Below are positions 6,277-14,791 of a stretch of 15,900 bases of DNA, in pieces (the first letter of the stretch is position 1; the number at the start of each line of letters is the position of its first letter). The DNA is from Fluviibacter sp964498255 (lineage in GTDB: Bacteria; Pseudomonadota; Gammaproteobacteria; Burkholderiales; Rhodocyclaceae). The stretch is from the NCBI GenBank assembly GCA_964498255.1, contig CAZCGW010000030.1, positions 1-15,900 on the forward strand, in the 5' to 3' direction. Position numbers and translations under genes: made by a program. The notes beneath the pieces were generated by a model. That model was not told the DNA's origin, did not search any database, and saw only the letters and a program-made list of their open reading frames with translations.

Positions 6277-7116
6277 ATGGCTGTAGACCATTACGAAAAC
6301 TTCCCCGTAGCTTCATTACTGCTACCAAGGCACTTGCATGCGCCGGTTGCCGCTATTTACCGGTTTGCGCGTTGCGCCGATGATATTGCCGATGAAGGGA
6401 CGGCCAGCCCGGAAGAACGGCTGCAACAACTGAAGGACTACGATGCGGCGTTGACGGCCATCGGCGAGCAACGCCCGCCCCCCAAGGACCTCGCCCCGAT
6501 CTTTGCACCGCTTGCGCTTGAACATCAGCGTATTGGCCTGCCTTTGGCACCTTGCCATGCCCTGCTTTCGGCATTTATGCAGGATGTGCATCAAACGCGT
6601 TACGCGACCTACACTGACCTACTGGATTACTGCCGCCGCTCCGCCAACCCGGTTGGGCAGCTGATGCTTTTTCTATTTAAAGCAGCCACGCCTGAAAATC
6701 TGGCAATGTCGGATGTGATTTGCACGGCCCTGCAACTGACTAACCACTGGCAGGATATTGCTATTGATGCCAAGAAGGGTGCACAGGGACGAATCTACCT
6801 GCCCCAGGATGAGCTTGCCGAATGGGGCTATACCGATAACGACATTCTTTCGGGTGACGCACAACGGCAGGACCCGGCAAAGTGGGCGCGCTTCATGTGT
6901 TTTCAGACCGGGCGCGTCGCGGATTTGTTTGACCGCGGTGCCACCCTGCCCGACCGCTTGGGCAAAAAATCCTGGCGGATTGGCCAGGAATTGCGCCTGA
7001 CGGTGGCTGGCGGTCGGCGCATTCTGCACAAAATCGATACGGTTGCCGGCGATGTCTACGACCGTCGCCCTACTTTGAACTGGCGTGATTGGCTAGTGCT
7101 TCTGATACGCAGATAG
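6277..7116 (+). CDS. hpnC: Hydroxysqualene synthase HpnC
   Basis: The 279-residue protein belongs to the trans-isoprenyl diphosphate synthase, head-to-head class (squalene/phytoene synthase). The first aspartate-rich motif is DDIADE at 35-40 and the second is WQDIAID at 158-164, followed by 'KKG...GRIYLP', typical of HpnC. In the known HpnCDE pathway, HpnC turns presqualene diphosphate into hydroxysqualene, in the cytoplasm or at the membrane face. The N-terminus 'HYENFPVAS' matches HpnC proteins, so ATG 6277 is the right start even though no ribosome binding site is visible. hpnD starts 25 bases downstream and hpnE overlaps hpnD by one base, so this is an operon. HpnC rather than a generic phytoene synthase is supported by the three-gene order. 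Confidence 0.93.
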   Translation: MAVDHYENFPVASLLLPRHLHAPVAAIYRFARCADDIADEGTASPEERLQQLKDYDAALTAIGEQRPPPKDLAPIFAPLALEHQRIGLPLAPCHALLSAFMQDVHQTRYATYTDLLDYCRRSANPVGQLMLFLFKAATPENLAMSDVICTALQLTNHWQDIAIDAKKGAQGRIYLPQDELAEWGYTDNDILSGDAQRQDPAKWARFMCFQTGRVADLFDRGATLPDRLGKKSWRIGQELRLTVAGGRRILHKIDTVAGDVYDRRPTLNWRDWLVLLIRR

Positions 7117-7141
7117 CCGGCTTGCACTACAATCTCACCGG

Positions 7142-7987
7142 ATGAATACCCACGATTACTGCCAGCAAAAGGTTGTCGAGAGCGGCACCTCGTTTTATTA
7201 CGCCTTTCTTTTTCTGCCGCAAGAAAAGCGCCAGGCGATCCATGCGCTCTACGCCTTTTGCCGTGAAGTCGATGATGTGGTGGATGAATGTGAAGATCCG
7301 GCGATTGCCGTAGCTAAATTAAGCTGGTGGCGCCAGGAAGTGGCTTTACTGGAAACCGACCCCGGCCAGCCACAACCTACGCATCCTGTAATGATTGCTC
7401 TGAAAGAGGTGCGCCAGCACTTTAATTTGCCGGTAGAGTACTTCAACGAAATTATTGACGGCATGGCAATGGATCTGGAATACAGCCGTTATCCGGATTT
7501 CAAATCGCTCTCGCTGTATTGCTACCGGGTGGCTGGCGTGGTGGGTCTGCTATCGGCCGAGATCTTCGGTTATAGCGATCGCAAGACCCTGCGTTACGCC
7601 ACCGAGTTAGGCACCGCGCTGCAGCTAACAAACATTATTCGAGACGTGGGCGAAGACGCCCGCCGCGGGCGCATCTATTTACCGGTTGATGAATTGCAGC
7701 GCTTTAATGTACCCGCCGCCGATATTATGAATGCACGGGAAACCCCAGAGTTCCTTGCTTTGATGACATTCCAGGCCGAACGGGCACAGTCGTATTACGA
7801 CAAGGCGCTAGAAACTCTTCCTGCGGCCGACCGTTCGTCACAACGCCCTAGTCTGATTATGGCAGCGGTATATCGCACGCTGCTTGAAGAGATTACGCAA
7901 GATGGTTTCAAGGTGTTGACGCAGAAAACAGGCCTGCCGCCACTGCGTAAACTCTGGATCGCCCTGAAAACCTGGTTCAAGTATTGA
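7142..7987 (+). CDS. hpnD: Presqualene diphosphate synthase HpnD
   Basis: The 281-residue protein has both aspartate-rich motifs of head-to-head prenyl synthases: DDVVDE at 44-49 and 'NIIRDVGED' at 164-172 (D168 and D172), followed by 'RRGRIYLP'. 'SFYYAFLFLP' near residue 17 and 'LYAFCREVDDV' are characteristic of HpnD. It condenses two farnesyl diphosphates to presqualene diphosphate with Mg2+, the first step in the HpnCDE route to squalene. It starts at ATG 7142, preceded by TACAAT 8 bases upstream and no ribosome binding site. Its stop codon overlaps the start of hpnE by one base (TGATG), indicating translational coupling. The two paralogous synthases share the fold but have clearly diverged. 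Confidence 0.95.
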   Translation: MNTHDYCQQKVVESGTSFYYAFLFLPQEKRQAIHALYAFCREVDDVVDECEDPAIAVAKLSWWRQEVALLETDPGQPQPTHPVMIALKEVRQHFNLPVEYFNEIIDGMAMDLEYSRYPDFKSLSLYCYRVAGVVGLLSAEIFGYSDRKTLRYATELGTALQLTNIIRDVGEDARRGRIYLPVDELQRFNVPAADIMNARETPEFLALMTFQAERAQSYYDKALETLPAADRSSQRPSLIMAAVYRTLLEEITQDGFKVLTQKTGLPPLRKLWIALKTWFKY

Positions 7988-9285
7988 TGTCTGCACCGCC
8001 AATGGGCTCTGTGGCCATAGTTGGTGGTGGTTGGGCTGGCCTGGCCTGCGCCTTAAAGCTGGCACAGGCCGGTTATACCCCTGTTGTCTTTGAATCAGCG
8101 CCGGAGGCTGGTGGCCGAGCAAGGCGCGCTGCCGTTGAAGGCAGCGACCGTGATAACGGCCAACACCTGATGCTGGGTGGCTGCCAATCTTTGAATGCGT
8201 TTATTCAGGCTGCTGGCATTCGATTGCCTAGAGTGCCCTTTCAGTATCAGAGTGGCTCACGACAGTTTGCTGTGCCCGTCAAAGCGGGTCGCTTCGGGCT
8301 GGCACTTTCGGTCATACGTGCGCACGGATTTAGTTGGTACGAACGCTATCGGCTTGTTTGTGCATTAGGCCGACTTCAAGCCCATGGTTGGCGCGTTGCT
8401 CAAAAACAAACGGTAGCCGATTGGTTGCAGCAAACTAAACAACCTGCCCGTCTGATTAATGATTTCTGGGCACCGCTGGCACTGGCGATTTTGAATACCC
8501 CTTTGCACGAAGCAGCTATGGGTCGTTTGGCACCGGTACTGCGCGATACCCTGGGTCAAGGCGGTAGTGCGTTAGCGCTATTACAACCCGAAGCGAACCT
8601 GAGCACAAGCATCGTTGACCCCATAGTCTCTGCGATTAAACAGGCCGGGGGCAGCATCCGCTGTGGCGAACGCGTCTTAGGCGTTGAGCCAACGGCCTCG
8701 GGTTATCAGCTGATGCTCAACGAATCCTCACTCGGCTTTGATCATGTCGTATTGGCAGTTCCGCCCTGGTCGCTTAAGCATTTGACGTTGCCCAGTGCAA
8801 TCAATAACGGCCATTGGGCGGCGCGTTTCGGCAGCCAACCCATTGCAACGGTCTATCTTGGTTTTGAAACCAGCTTCCGATTGCCTTCTCCTTTGCTACA
8901 GATTGCGGGCCCAACACCAGGCGATGCACGGGTGTGGGCCATGGATCGGGCACACTGTGGCGAACCGGGTGTGGTTGCCATTTCTCTATCGGCTGAAGGC
9001 CCCTGGCATACGCTCAGCGGTGATGCCCTCGCTCAAGCTTGCCATAGCGCTTTAAAACAGACTATTGAAAACTTACCGCCCTGCCTCTGGCAAAAGGCCA
9101 TTACGGTGCAGCGCGCCACCTATGCAGCAACACCACAGGCCTTTGTTTCACCAGCAGCTTTGACGCCAATGCCCGGTTTGTATCTGGCCGGTGATTGGAC
9201 CCATGCAGCCTACCCGTCCACGCTTGAAGCGGCCGTCAGTTCTGGTTTTGCGGCAGCTCAGCACATCCTGCAAGCACAGGCCTGA
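7987..9285 (+). CDS. hpnE: Hydroxysqualene dehydroxylase HpnE
   Basis: The 432-residue protein is an FAD-dependent amine-oxidase-like enzyme. The N-terminal dinucleotide-binding motif is 'VGGGWAG' at 12-18, with the acidic end of the second strand at E36 and 'GGRARR' at 42-47. The C-terminal FAD motif 'GLYLAGDW' starts at about 397 and runs into 'PSTLEAAVSSG'. In the HpnCDE pathway it reductively removes the hydroxyl of hydroxysqualene to give squalene. I choose ATG 7987, in the TGATG overlap with hpnD, rather than the TTG one codon earlier. Its position after hpnC and hpnD separates it from related carotenoid desaturases. No squalene-hopene cyclase follows here, so that gene must lie elsewhere if hopanoids are made. 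Confidence 0.93.
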   Translation: MSAPPMGSVAIVGGGWAGLACALKLAQAGYTPVVFESAPEAGGRARRAAVEGSDRDNGQHLMLGGCQSLNAFIQAAGIRLPRVPFQYQSGSRQFAVPVKAGRFGLALSVIRAHGFSWYERYRLVCALGRLQAHGWRVAQKQTVADWLQQTKQPARLINDFWAPLALAILNTPLHEAAMGRLAPVLRDTLGQGGSALALLQPEANLSTSIVDPIVSAIKQAGGSIRCGERVLGVEPTASGYQLMLNESSLGFDHVVLAVPPWSLKHLTLPSAINNGHWAARFGSQPIATVYLGFETSFRLPSPLLQIAGPTPGDARVWAMDRAHCGEPGVVAISLSAEGPWHTLSGDALAQACHSALKQTIENLPPCLWQKAITVQRATYAATPQAFVSPAALTPMPGLYLAGDWTHAAYPSTLEAAVSSGFAAAQHILQAQA

Positions 9286-9319
9286 TCAAGACCCCGGTTT
9301 TTCGTTAGAATTAGGCATC

Positions 9320-10144
9320 ATGACGATTTGGGCAATAGGCGACATTCAGGGTTGTTTCGACCCGCTACAGAGATTACTGGACAAGTGCCGCTTCGACCCG
9401 GCACAGGATCAGTTATGGATGGTCGGCGACCTCGTTAATCGCGGCCCGCATTCCCTTGAGACCTTGCGCTTCATGCGCAGCCTGGGTAAATCAGCTGTGA
9501 CCGTACTCGGTAATCATGACTTATATCTGCTGATGGTCGCTGCCGATGCCGTACCTCGCCGGGGTAAAGACGATACGCTAGATCCGATTTTTGCGGCGCC
9601 GGATGTTGCGGAGCTACTCGACTGGCTAAAAGCCCAGCCCCTGGCACATACCCAGACCATCGATGGTCAACGCTACGTGATGGTGCACGCCGGTCTGCTA
9701 CCCGAATGGACAGCCGATGACGCGATTGCGTTGAGTGAAGAGGTTTCTCGCCATTTGCGTGGGCCTGATTTCAGTACGTTTCTGTTATCGCTCTGGGGAG
9801 ATAGTCCACTGGGCTGGCATAACGATCTAAATACCCTGGATCGATCCCGCGTGATTGTGAATGCCATGACCCGTATGCGCTTCTGTACGCGTCAGGGTTT
9901 AATGGATTTAAAGATCAAAGGCAAACCCGAAAACGCTCCCGAAGGCCATGTCCCCTGGTTTGAAGTGCCGGGACGAAAAACAGCCAAAGACACGCTGGTG
10001 GTCGGCCACTGGTCTGCCCTGGGTCTAAAGATGACGCCTAATCTGGTCGCACTGGACTCAGGCTGCCTCTGGGGCGGTCATCTAACGGCGGTTAGCCTGC
10101 CCGAGCGCGAGGTGATGCAGGTGTCCTGTACAACCTGCAGATAA
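9320..10144 (+). CDS. apaH: Symmetrical bis(5'-nucleosyl)-tetraphosphatase ApaH
   Basis: The 274-residue protein has the metallophosphatase motifs in order: GDIQGC at 7-12, GDLVNRGP at 36-43, GNHD at 64-67 and 'VHAGLLPEW' with H124; 'VVGHWSALGL' near the C-terminus completes the site. ApaH cleaves Ap4A into two ADP, and also removes Np4 caps from RNA. Length is normal for the family. I start it at ATG 9320, where the metal-binding motif begins at residue 7; the open frame runs further upstream into hpnE, but that extension is out of the family. The gene is 34 bases after hpnE. A TAGAAT hexamer 8 bases before the ATG and the lack of a good ribosome binding site suggest it may also have its own nearly leaderless promoter. 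Confidence 0.95.
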   Translation: MTIWAIGDIQGCFDPLQRLLDKCRFDPAQDQLWMVGDLVNRGPHSLETLRFMRSLGKSAVTVLGNHDLYLLMVAADAVPRRGKDDTLDPIFAAPDVAELLDWLKAQPLAHTQTIDGQRYVMVHAGLLPEWTADDAIALSEEVSRHLRGPDFSTFLLSLWGDSPLGWHNDLNTLDRSRVIVNAMTRMRFCTRQGLMDLKIKGKPENAPEGHVPWFEVPGRKTAKDTLVVGHWSALGLKMTPNLVALDSGCLWGGHLTAVSLPEREVMQVSCTTCR

Positions 10145-10154
10145 TCGGTTCTGT

Positions 10155-10168
10155 TTGATCTAGGTCAA
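10155..10168 (+). promoter_or_regulatory. FNR/ANR-type box ahead of the acyl-CoA-synthetase/GNAT gene
   Basis: TTGATCTAGGTCAA matches the FNR/ANR consensus TTGAT-N4-ATCAA at 9 of 10 positions. It lies in the 127-base intergenic region before the gene at 10272. A candidate -10, TAGAAT at 10201-10206, would put the box centre at about -51, slightly off the classic -41.5. Confidence 0.6.
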
Positions 10169-10200
10169 CTTTGTGGCTGAAATACGGTCTGATTTGAGCG

Positions 10201-10206
10201 TAGAAT
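10201..10206 (+). promoter_or_regulatory. Candidate -10 element of the acyl-CoA-synthetase/GNAT gene
   Basis: TAGAAT, one mismatch from consensus, is 65 bases before the ATG. No good -35 lies at the right distance, as is usual for activator-dependent promoters. Confidence 0.3.
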
Positions 10207-10271
10207 TAATCTAGTGCATTGCATCATTCCATTGTCATGGATGGTGCGTCAATTGGCTGGAAGAAATCATC

Positions 10272-12962
10272 ATGCTTGAAGAACATTATTTAAAACCCCT
10301 GTTCGAACCGGAGAGCGTCGCCGTTTTCGGTGCCAGCGATCGCGAAAATTCTGTTGGCCAGGTGCTGTTCCGCAACCTGATACAAACCGGGTTCGGTGGG
10401 CGGCTCTTCCCGATTAACCCTAAGCACGAATCGGTGCAAGGACAAGAGACGTTTAAATCGCTGCATGATGTACCGGGGCGTGTTGATCTGGCCATTATCT
10501 GTACGCCGGCAATGAGCGTACCGGGCATTATTGAACAGTGCGGTGAACGCGGTGTGCGATTTGCATTGATTGTTTCGAGTGGCTTTGCCGAGCGTGGCCA
10601 TGCCGGTGCCGCGCTAGAGCGCAAGGTACTGGAAATTGCCCGCAGCTACAGCGTGCGTATTCTGGGCCCGAACAGTCTGGGCATCATGCGCCCACCAAGC
10701 CGCCTGAATGCCACTTTTAGCCAGGAGCGTGCCCATGAGGGCAAGATGGCACTGGTGTCTCAATCAGGCGCCATCTGTTCGGCCATTCTTGACTGGGCAC
10801 TCCCTAACAATGTGGGCTTCTCGTCAGTGGTGTCTCTAGGCCGTTCTTCCGATATCGATTTCGGTGAGATTCTGGATTACCTGGTGCACGACCCACGTAC
10901 ACATTACATCCTGCTATACATCGAAGGTATTCAGAACGCGCGACTCTTTTTGTCGGCACTGCGCTCTGCCGCCCGCATTAAACCGATTCTTCTTTACAAG
11001 ACGGGGCGCTTTGCTTCGGGCACTGCGGCCGCCCTTACCCACAGCGGTATCCGCAGTGGGTCGGACACCGTATTCGATATGGCCGTACGCCGTGCCGGTG
11101 TCGTACGCGTGAACAGCATCATCCAGTTGATTGAAGGCGCCAAGGCACTGAACGATCGTTTACAGCCTAAGGGTAAACGTCTGGCCATTATTACCAATGG
11201 CGGCGGCCCGGGTGCGATTGCTGCAGACCGTGCCAGTGAGGCTGGCATCCCCCTTGCCGAGCTACAAGAAGGTACGATTCAAGCACTGAATAAGGTTTTG
11301 CCGACCACCTGGTCGCATGCCAACCCGATTGATATTGGGGGTGACGCTACCGCTGAGCGTTACCGAGAAGCCATAAGCCTTGCGGCGGCCGATGATGCCG
11401 TAGATGGCCTACTCGTCGTGCTAACACCGCAAGCCATGACGAACCCGCAGGCTGTTGCGGAAGTGCTGGTGGATCTGTCTAAAGATTTAACCAAGCCGCT
11501 CATCGCCTGCTGGATGGGTGAAGAACACACCCGTGCCGCCCGCGAGTATTTGTCTACACACAACATTCCGGTATTCCGCATGCCGGAGTCTTCGGTCGAT
11601 CTGTTCTCAAATCTATCAACCTTCTACGAAAACCAGCGCCTATTGCTGCAAACCCCGGCAGCCAAGTCTGAGGGTAACGAGCTACGTATCGAAGGCGCCC
11701 GCATGCTAATTGATGCGGTGCTGGCAGAAAAGCGCAAGACCCTCTCCGAAATGGAGTCGAAGTCAGTATTGCGTGCATTCAAGATTCCCGTAGCGCAGAC
11801 GATGGTGGCACATAGTGTGGCCGATGCCCTCATGTATGCCGAGCAGCTGGGTTTCCCGATTGCCATGAAGGTGGACTCACAGGATATTCTGCGCAAGACG
11901 GATGCCGGCGGTGTGCGCTTGAACATTCAGGATGCCGTGTCGCTACGCAATGCGTATCACGACATTATTGAAACCGTAAAACGTAAACACCCCAACGCAC
12001 GCATCTCGGGTGTGTCGATTGAGCCGTTTGTGTCGCGTAATAATGCCCGCGAAGTACGCGTTGGCGTGTTCCGTGACCGGACTTTTGGCCCAGTGATTAC
12101 CTTTGGTAGCGGCGGCAATGAATCCGATCTGTATCCTGATCGCGGTCTTGCCCTGCCCCCACTCAATCAGGTGCTTGCCGAAAGCCTGGTGAAATCCACC
12201 CGGGCATTCAATCTGCTCAAAGGCCATGGCCCGGTACCGCCTGCCAATATCGAGGCGATTTACGAGCTGCTGCTCCACATCTCGGATCTGGTGAGTGAAA
12301 TTCCGCAGATCATTGAGCTGGATATCAACCCACTGATCGTTGATGAAGAAGGCGTGATTGCGGCCGATGCCCGTATTGTGATCGATTACGCGCCGGCAAC
12401 GGTTGATCGCTATGCCCACATGGCGATTCACCCGTACCCGAACCATCTGGTGGAAGAATGGATACTGCCGGATGGGTCATCCGTCACCATTCGTCCGGTA
12501 CGTCCGGAAGATGCCGAAATGGAGAAGGAGTTCGTCAAGAACATGTCCGACGAAAGCCGCTATTACCGTTTCATGGATACGATGCGTGAGCTTTCAAAAC
12601 CACAACTCGTGCGCTTTACGCAGATCGACTATGACCGCGAAATGGCCTTTGTGGCGGTGCAACTTGATGACGAAGGTGTCCCCGTCCAAATAGGCGCTTC
12701 ACGCTATGTTACTAACCCCGACGGTGAAACTGTTGAGTTTGCCCTAGCGGTTGCCGATAGCTGGCAAAAGCGTGGCCTTGGTCGCAAACTAATGCAGGTG
12801 CTGATTGATTGTGCCCGCACCAAGGGTTATACGGCGGTGATTGGTGATGTGCTCTCGGACAATACGAAGATGCTGAATCTGATGAGCTCGCTGGGCTTCA
12901 AGATTCTGCCGAATCCGGAAGACAACACCATCAAACGTGTGGTGAAACCCCTCACGCACTAA
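10272..12962 (+). CDS. NDP-forming acyl-CoA-synthetase-like / GNAT acetyltransferase fusion (Pat/YfiQ-like)
   Basis: The 896-residue protein has four parts: a CoA-binding Rossmann domain (about 10-105, 'VAVFGASDRENSVG'), a succinyl-CoA-ligase-like domain (about 155-300, 'LVSQSGA' at 161-167), an ATP-grasp domain (about 490-710, 'GFPIAMKVDS', 'ELDINPLIV') and a C-terminal GNAT domain (about 735-890) with the acetyl-CoA loop 'QKRGLGRKL'. This is the architecture of the protein lysine acetyltransferase Pat/YfiQ, which acetylates acetyl-CoA synthetase and other metabolic enzymes. H257, in 'THSG', sits where ADP-forming acetyl-CoA synthetases have their phosphorylated histidine, so ligase activity cannot be ruled out. 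ATG 10272 has GGAAG 8 bases upstream. An FNR-type box lies in the promoter region. The stop codon is one base from the stop of the convergent lipoprotein operon. Architecture is certain; which activity dominates is not. Confidence 0.92.
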   Translation: MLEEHYLKPLFEPESVAVFGASDRENSVGQVLFRNLIQTGFGGRLFPINPKHESVQGQETFKSLHDVPGRVDLAIICTPAMSVPGIIEQCGERGVRFALIVSSGFAERGHAGAALERKVLEIARSYSVRILGPNSLGIMRPPSRLNATFSQERAHEGKMALVSQSGAICSAILDWALPNNVGFSSVVSLGRSSDIDFGEILDYLVHDPRTHYILLYIEGIQNARLFLSALRSAARIKPILLYKTGRFASGTAAALTHSGIRSGSDTVFDMAVRRAGVVRVNSIIQLIEGAKALNDRLQPKGKRLAIITNGGGPGAIAADRASEAGIPLAELQEGTIQALNKVLPTTWSHANPIDIGGDATAERYREAISLAAADDAVDGLLVVLTPQAMTNPQAVAEVLVDLSKDLTKPLIACWMGEEHTRAAREYLSTHNIPVFRMPESSVDLFSNLSTFYENQRLLLQTPAAKSEGNELRIEGARMLIDAVLAEKRKTLSEMESKSVLRAFKIPVAQTMVAHSVADALMYAEQLGFPIAMKVDSQDILRKTDAGGVRLNIQDAVSLRNAYHDIIETVKRKHPNARISGVSIEPFVSRNNAREVRVGVFRDRTFGPVITFGSGGNESDLYPDRGLALPPLNQVLAESLVKSTRAFNLLKGHGPVPPANIEAIYELLLHISDLVSEIPQIIELDINPLIVDEEGVIAADARIVIDYAPATVDRYAHMAIHPYPNHLVEEWILPDGSSVTIRPVRPEDAEMEKEFVKNMSDESRYYRFMDTMRELSKPQLVRFTQIDYDREMAFVAVQLDDEGVPVQIGASRYVTNPDGETVEFALAVADSWQKRGLGRKLMQVLIDCARTKGYTAVIGDVLSDNTKMLNLMSSLGFKILPNPEDNTIKRVVKPLTH

Positions 12963-12963
12963 A

Positions 12964-14124
12964 TCAGAAGTTCTGGCGGCTGCGGGTGTTGTTCACTGGC
13001 AGCACGCCGGGAATCTGCGGGCGGAACGGTGAGGTTTGCGGTTCTGTCGCAAACTGGACGTTGATGGCGAATTCGTTTTCTTCGCTGAGTGCACCGCGGT
13101 TAACGGTGAGGTATTCACGGAACGGTACGCCCATCGGCTCGATGATGTAGAAATCCCGTTTCGAGCCCATTTCTTTGCTCTTGTAGGTGTAGTCCGAGGC
13201 GCGGAAGGTGACCATGTGATACGCGCCCTTCTGAATTTGCCGCGTGCTGGTGACGTTATCGTTAGAGCGCTCGACCAGCATCAGTTGGATAGAACGCAGC
13301 TGACGCAGTGCATCTCCGGCCAGCCAGGTCTGGTAACAACGCAACGATTCGTATTGCGGGTCGTTACGGAAACACAACAAACCTTCGCCGTTAACGATCT
13401 CCGTGCCACGGGATGTCTGGCTTCTAAACGGCGATGGCGCCAACCCCAATGGCACCGCCACCGGTGCGGCAATCAGTGACAGGACTGACTTACCAATATC
13501 GCTCCATTTGGAACGTTCGAAGTCGACCCGCTGCCCTTGCAGGTTAAGAAAGGATTCCAGATCCGAATACCACTTCTCGCTCGGCGCCACGTCAGACACC
13601 TGCAGCACAATCTGGGCGTTCCTTTTGCTATCAGTGCTTACGTGCAAACGATCCATGCGGGCACTGAACATGTTGGGGCGAACGATCAATGCGTTGAGGG
13701 TGGCCTTGGCTTCATCCTGCTTATCAACAAAGCGACCCACCTCACCCAGATTCAATGAACGACTATTGGGGGTGAGCGCGATGTTTTTCTTGTCGAGATA
13801 AACCTCAGCGCTGATCTTAACCACGCAAGGAGAAACGCCCTTGCTCTCTAGCACGGTGTACTGGCGGACGACCCCACCGCTGTATTCATTCAGACTTTCG
13901 GCATAGTACTTGTCAGCAACCAGTGACTTCTGGCTATTCACAAATGAGCCAACCACTTTGTCACTGGCCTGCACCTTTGCCTGCCCCAAGGCCTCCTGAC
14001 AGGTGTTTCCTGTTCCTTCGGCCAATACGGTTTGTGCATCACCCTTTTTGGCACCCGATGCACAGGCCACAAGCAAGACGGCGCTCCCCAACAATAGGGA
14101 ACGCCGCCAAGTTCTTAGATGCAT
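12964..14124 (-). CDS. Lipoprotein with LPP20/FlgT-N-like domain
   Basis: I prefer ATG 14124, which gives 386 residues with an ideal lipoprotein signal: basic 'RTWRR', a hydrophobic core and lipobox LVAC with the cysteine at 21. A TTG at 14145 is also possible and would sit 8 bases from the upstream gene. The N-terminal 100 mature residues ('GTGNTCQEALGQAKVQA...', then a strand ending in 'ISAEV') have the helix-strand pattern of LPP20/FlgT-N domains, which occur in outer-membrane lipoproteins and flagellar proteins. The larger C-terminal half is not recognised. It is the last gene of a three-gene operon of exported proteins, 29 bases after the LPP20-like gene. No function can be assigned; a flagellar role is not supported by the neighbours. 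Confidence 0.7.
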   Translation of the reverse strand: MHLRTWRRSLLLGSAVLLVACASGAKKGDAQTVLAEGTGNTCQEALGQAKVQASDKVVGSFVNSQKSLVADKYYAESLNEYSGGVVRQYTVLESKGVSPCVVKISAEVYLDKKNIALTPNSRSLNLGEVGRFVDKQDEAKATLNALIVRPNMFSARMDRLHVSTDSKRNAQIVLQVSDVAPSEKWYSDLESFLNLQGQRVDFERSKWSDIGKSVLSLIAAPVAVPLGLAPSPFRSQTSRGTEIVNGEGLLCFRNDPQYESLRCYQTWLAGDALRQLRSIQLMLVERSNDNVTSTRQIQKGAYHMVTFRASDYTYKSKEMGSKRDFYIIEPMGVPFREYLTVNRGALSEENEFAINVQFATEPQTSPFRPQIPGVLPVNNTRSRQNF

Positions 14125-14153
14125 CACTGCCAATTGTTCCTGCAAAGGCCTGA

Positions 14154-14771
14154 TCAGTTACCCATGGCCTTACGCATTTGCTCGGCACCTTTAATGCTTT
14201 GCTGCGTGACAAGAATAGTGACCGAAACATGTTGCTGTTCTTTCGAGACTTTGCGCTCGGTAACCTGCACGCCCTTCAGAATGGCCTGCGAGTTATCGTC
14301 AATACGCTCACGCACTGTCTGGGCGATGGTGTTGGCCTTCTGGCGACTTTCTTTCGTAGCCTGGCTGTTGCTGGCTGCATCTTCCTCATCGCCGGCGGTA
14401 TTGGATTCATTGCTGCTATCCACCTGAGCAATGTTCTTCAGGTAGGACTTGGAGATGGTCTGCACCGATTTGGTGGATTTCACATCATTCGACATGAATT
14501 CGGTGAGGTTGCGCTTGGCACGCATGGTGGCGGTTTTGAAAGCCACTTCTACCCCTTCAGGTGCATTATTCACCAGTGGCGCTGTAGCTGAAGATTTAAG
14601 CGAGATCCAATTGCCTTTGTCATCAAAGGTCAGCGTTAGGGGCCCGTTGGCTTCCAGGAACTCCACATCAGCTGTACGACCCGGGGTCGCATCGACTGGG
14701 TTCTTAGGGGTGCTACTACAGGCGGTGAGTCCCAGAAAAATAGCGGAAGCAATCAGAAACGACTTTTTCAT
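14154..14771 (-). CDS. LPP20-like lipoprotein
   Basis: The 205-residue protein starts with MKK and a hydrophobic segment ending in lipobox LTAC (cysteine at 18), so it is a lipoprotein. The mature part has a strand-rich start ('GPLTLTFDDKGNWISLKS'), then a long basic helical stretch ('AFKTATMRAKRNLTEFM'), a Ser/Asn/Glu-rich acidic spacer, another helix ('RQKANTIAQTVRERID') and a final strand pattern 'HVSVTILVTQQS'. The alternating helices with a late strand fit the LPP20 family seen in many Gram-negative bacteria. GAGGAG 6 bases before the ATG is a strong ribosome binding site. It is the middle gene of the operon, 20 bases after the secreted-protein gene. The downstream lipoprotein probably shares the same type of domain. 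Confidence 0.75.
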   Translation of the reverse strand: MKKSFLIASAIFLGLTACSSTPKNPVDATPGRTADVEFLEANGPLTLTFDDKGNWISLKSSATAPLVNNAPEGVEVAFKTATMRAKRNLTEFMSNDVKSTKSVQTISKSYLKNIAQVDSSNESNTAGDEEDAASNSQATKESRQKANTIAQTVRERIDDNSQAILKGVQVTERKVSKEQQHVSVTILVTQQSIKGAEQMRKAMGN

Positions 14772-14791
14772 TACTTACTCCTCGTTGAAAC

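Noticed and set aside
6071..6286. 71-residue plus-strand open frame
   Set aside because: It reads through the tRNA-Leu gene and its terminator and overlaps the start of hpnC.
9191..9319. Longer apaH start inside hpnE
   Set aside because: The extension precedes the metal-binding motif that normally begins within the first ten residues of ApaH, and it overlaps hpnE.
13036..13479. 147-residue plus-strand open frame
   Set aside because: It is antisense to the lipoprotein gene with a convincing signal peptide; no start signal or recognisable domain.
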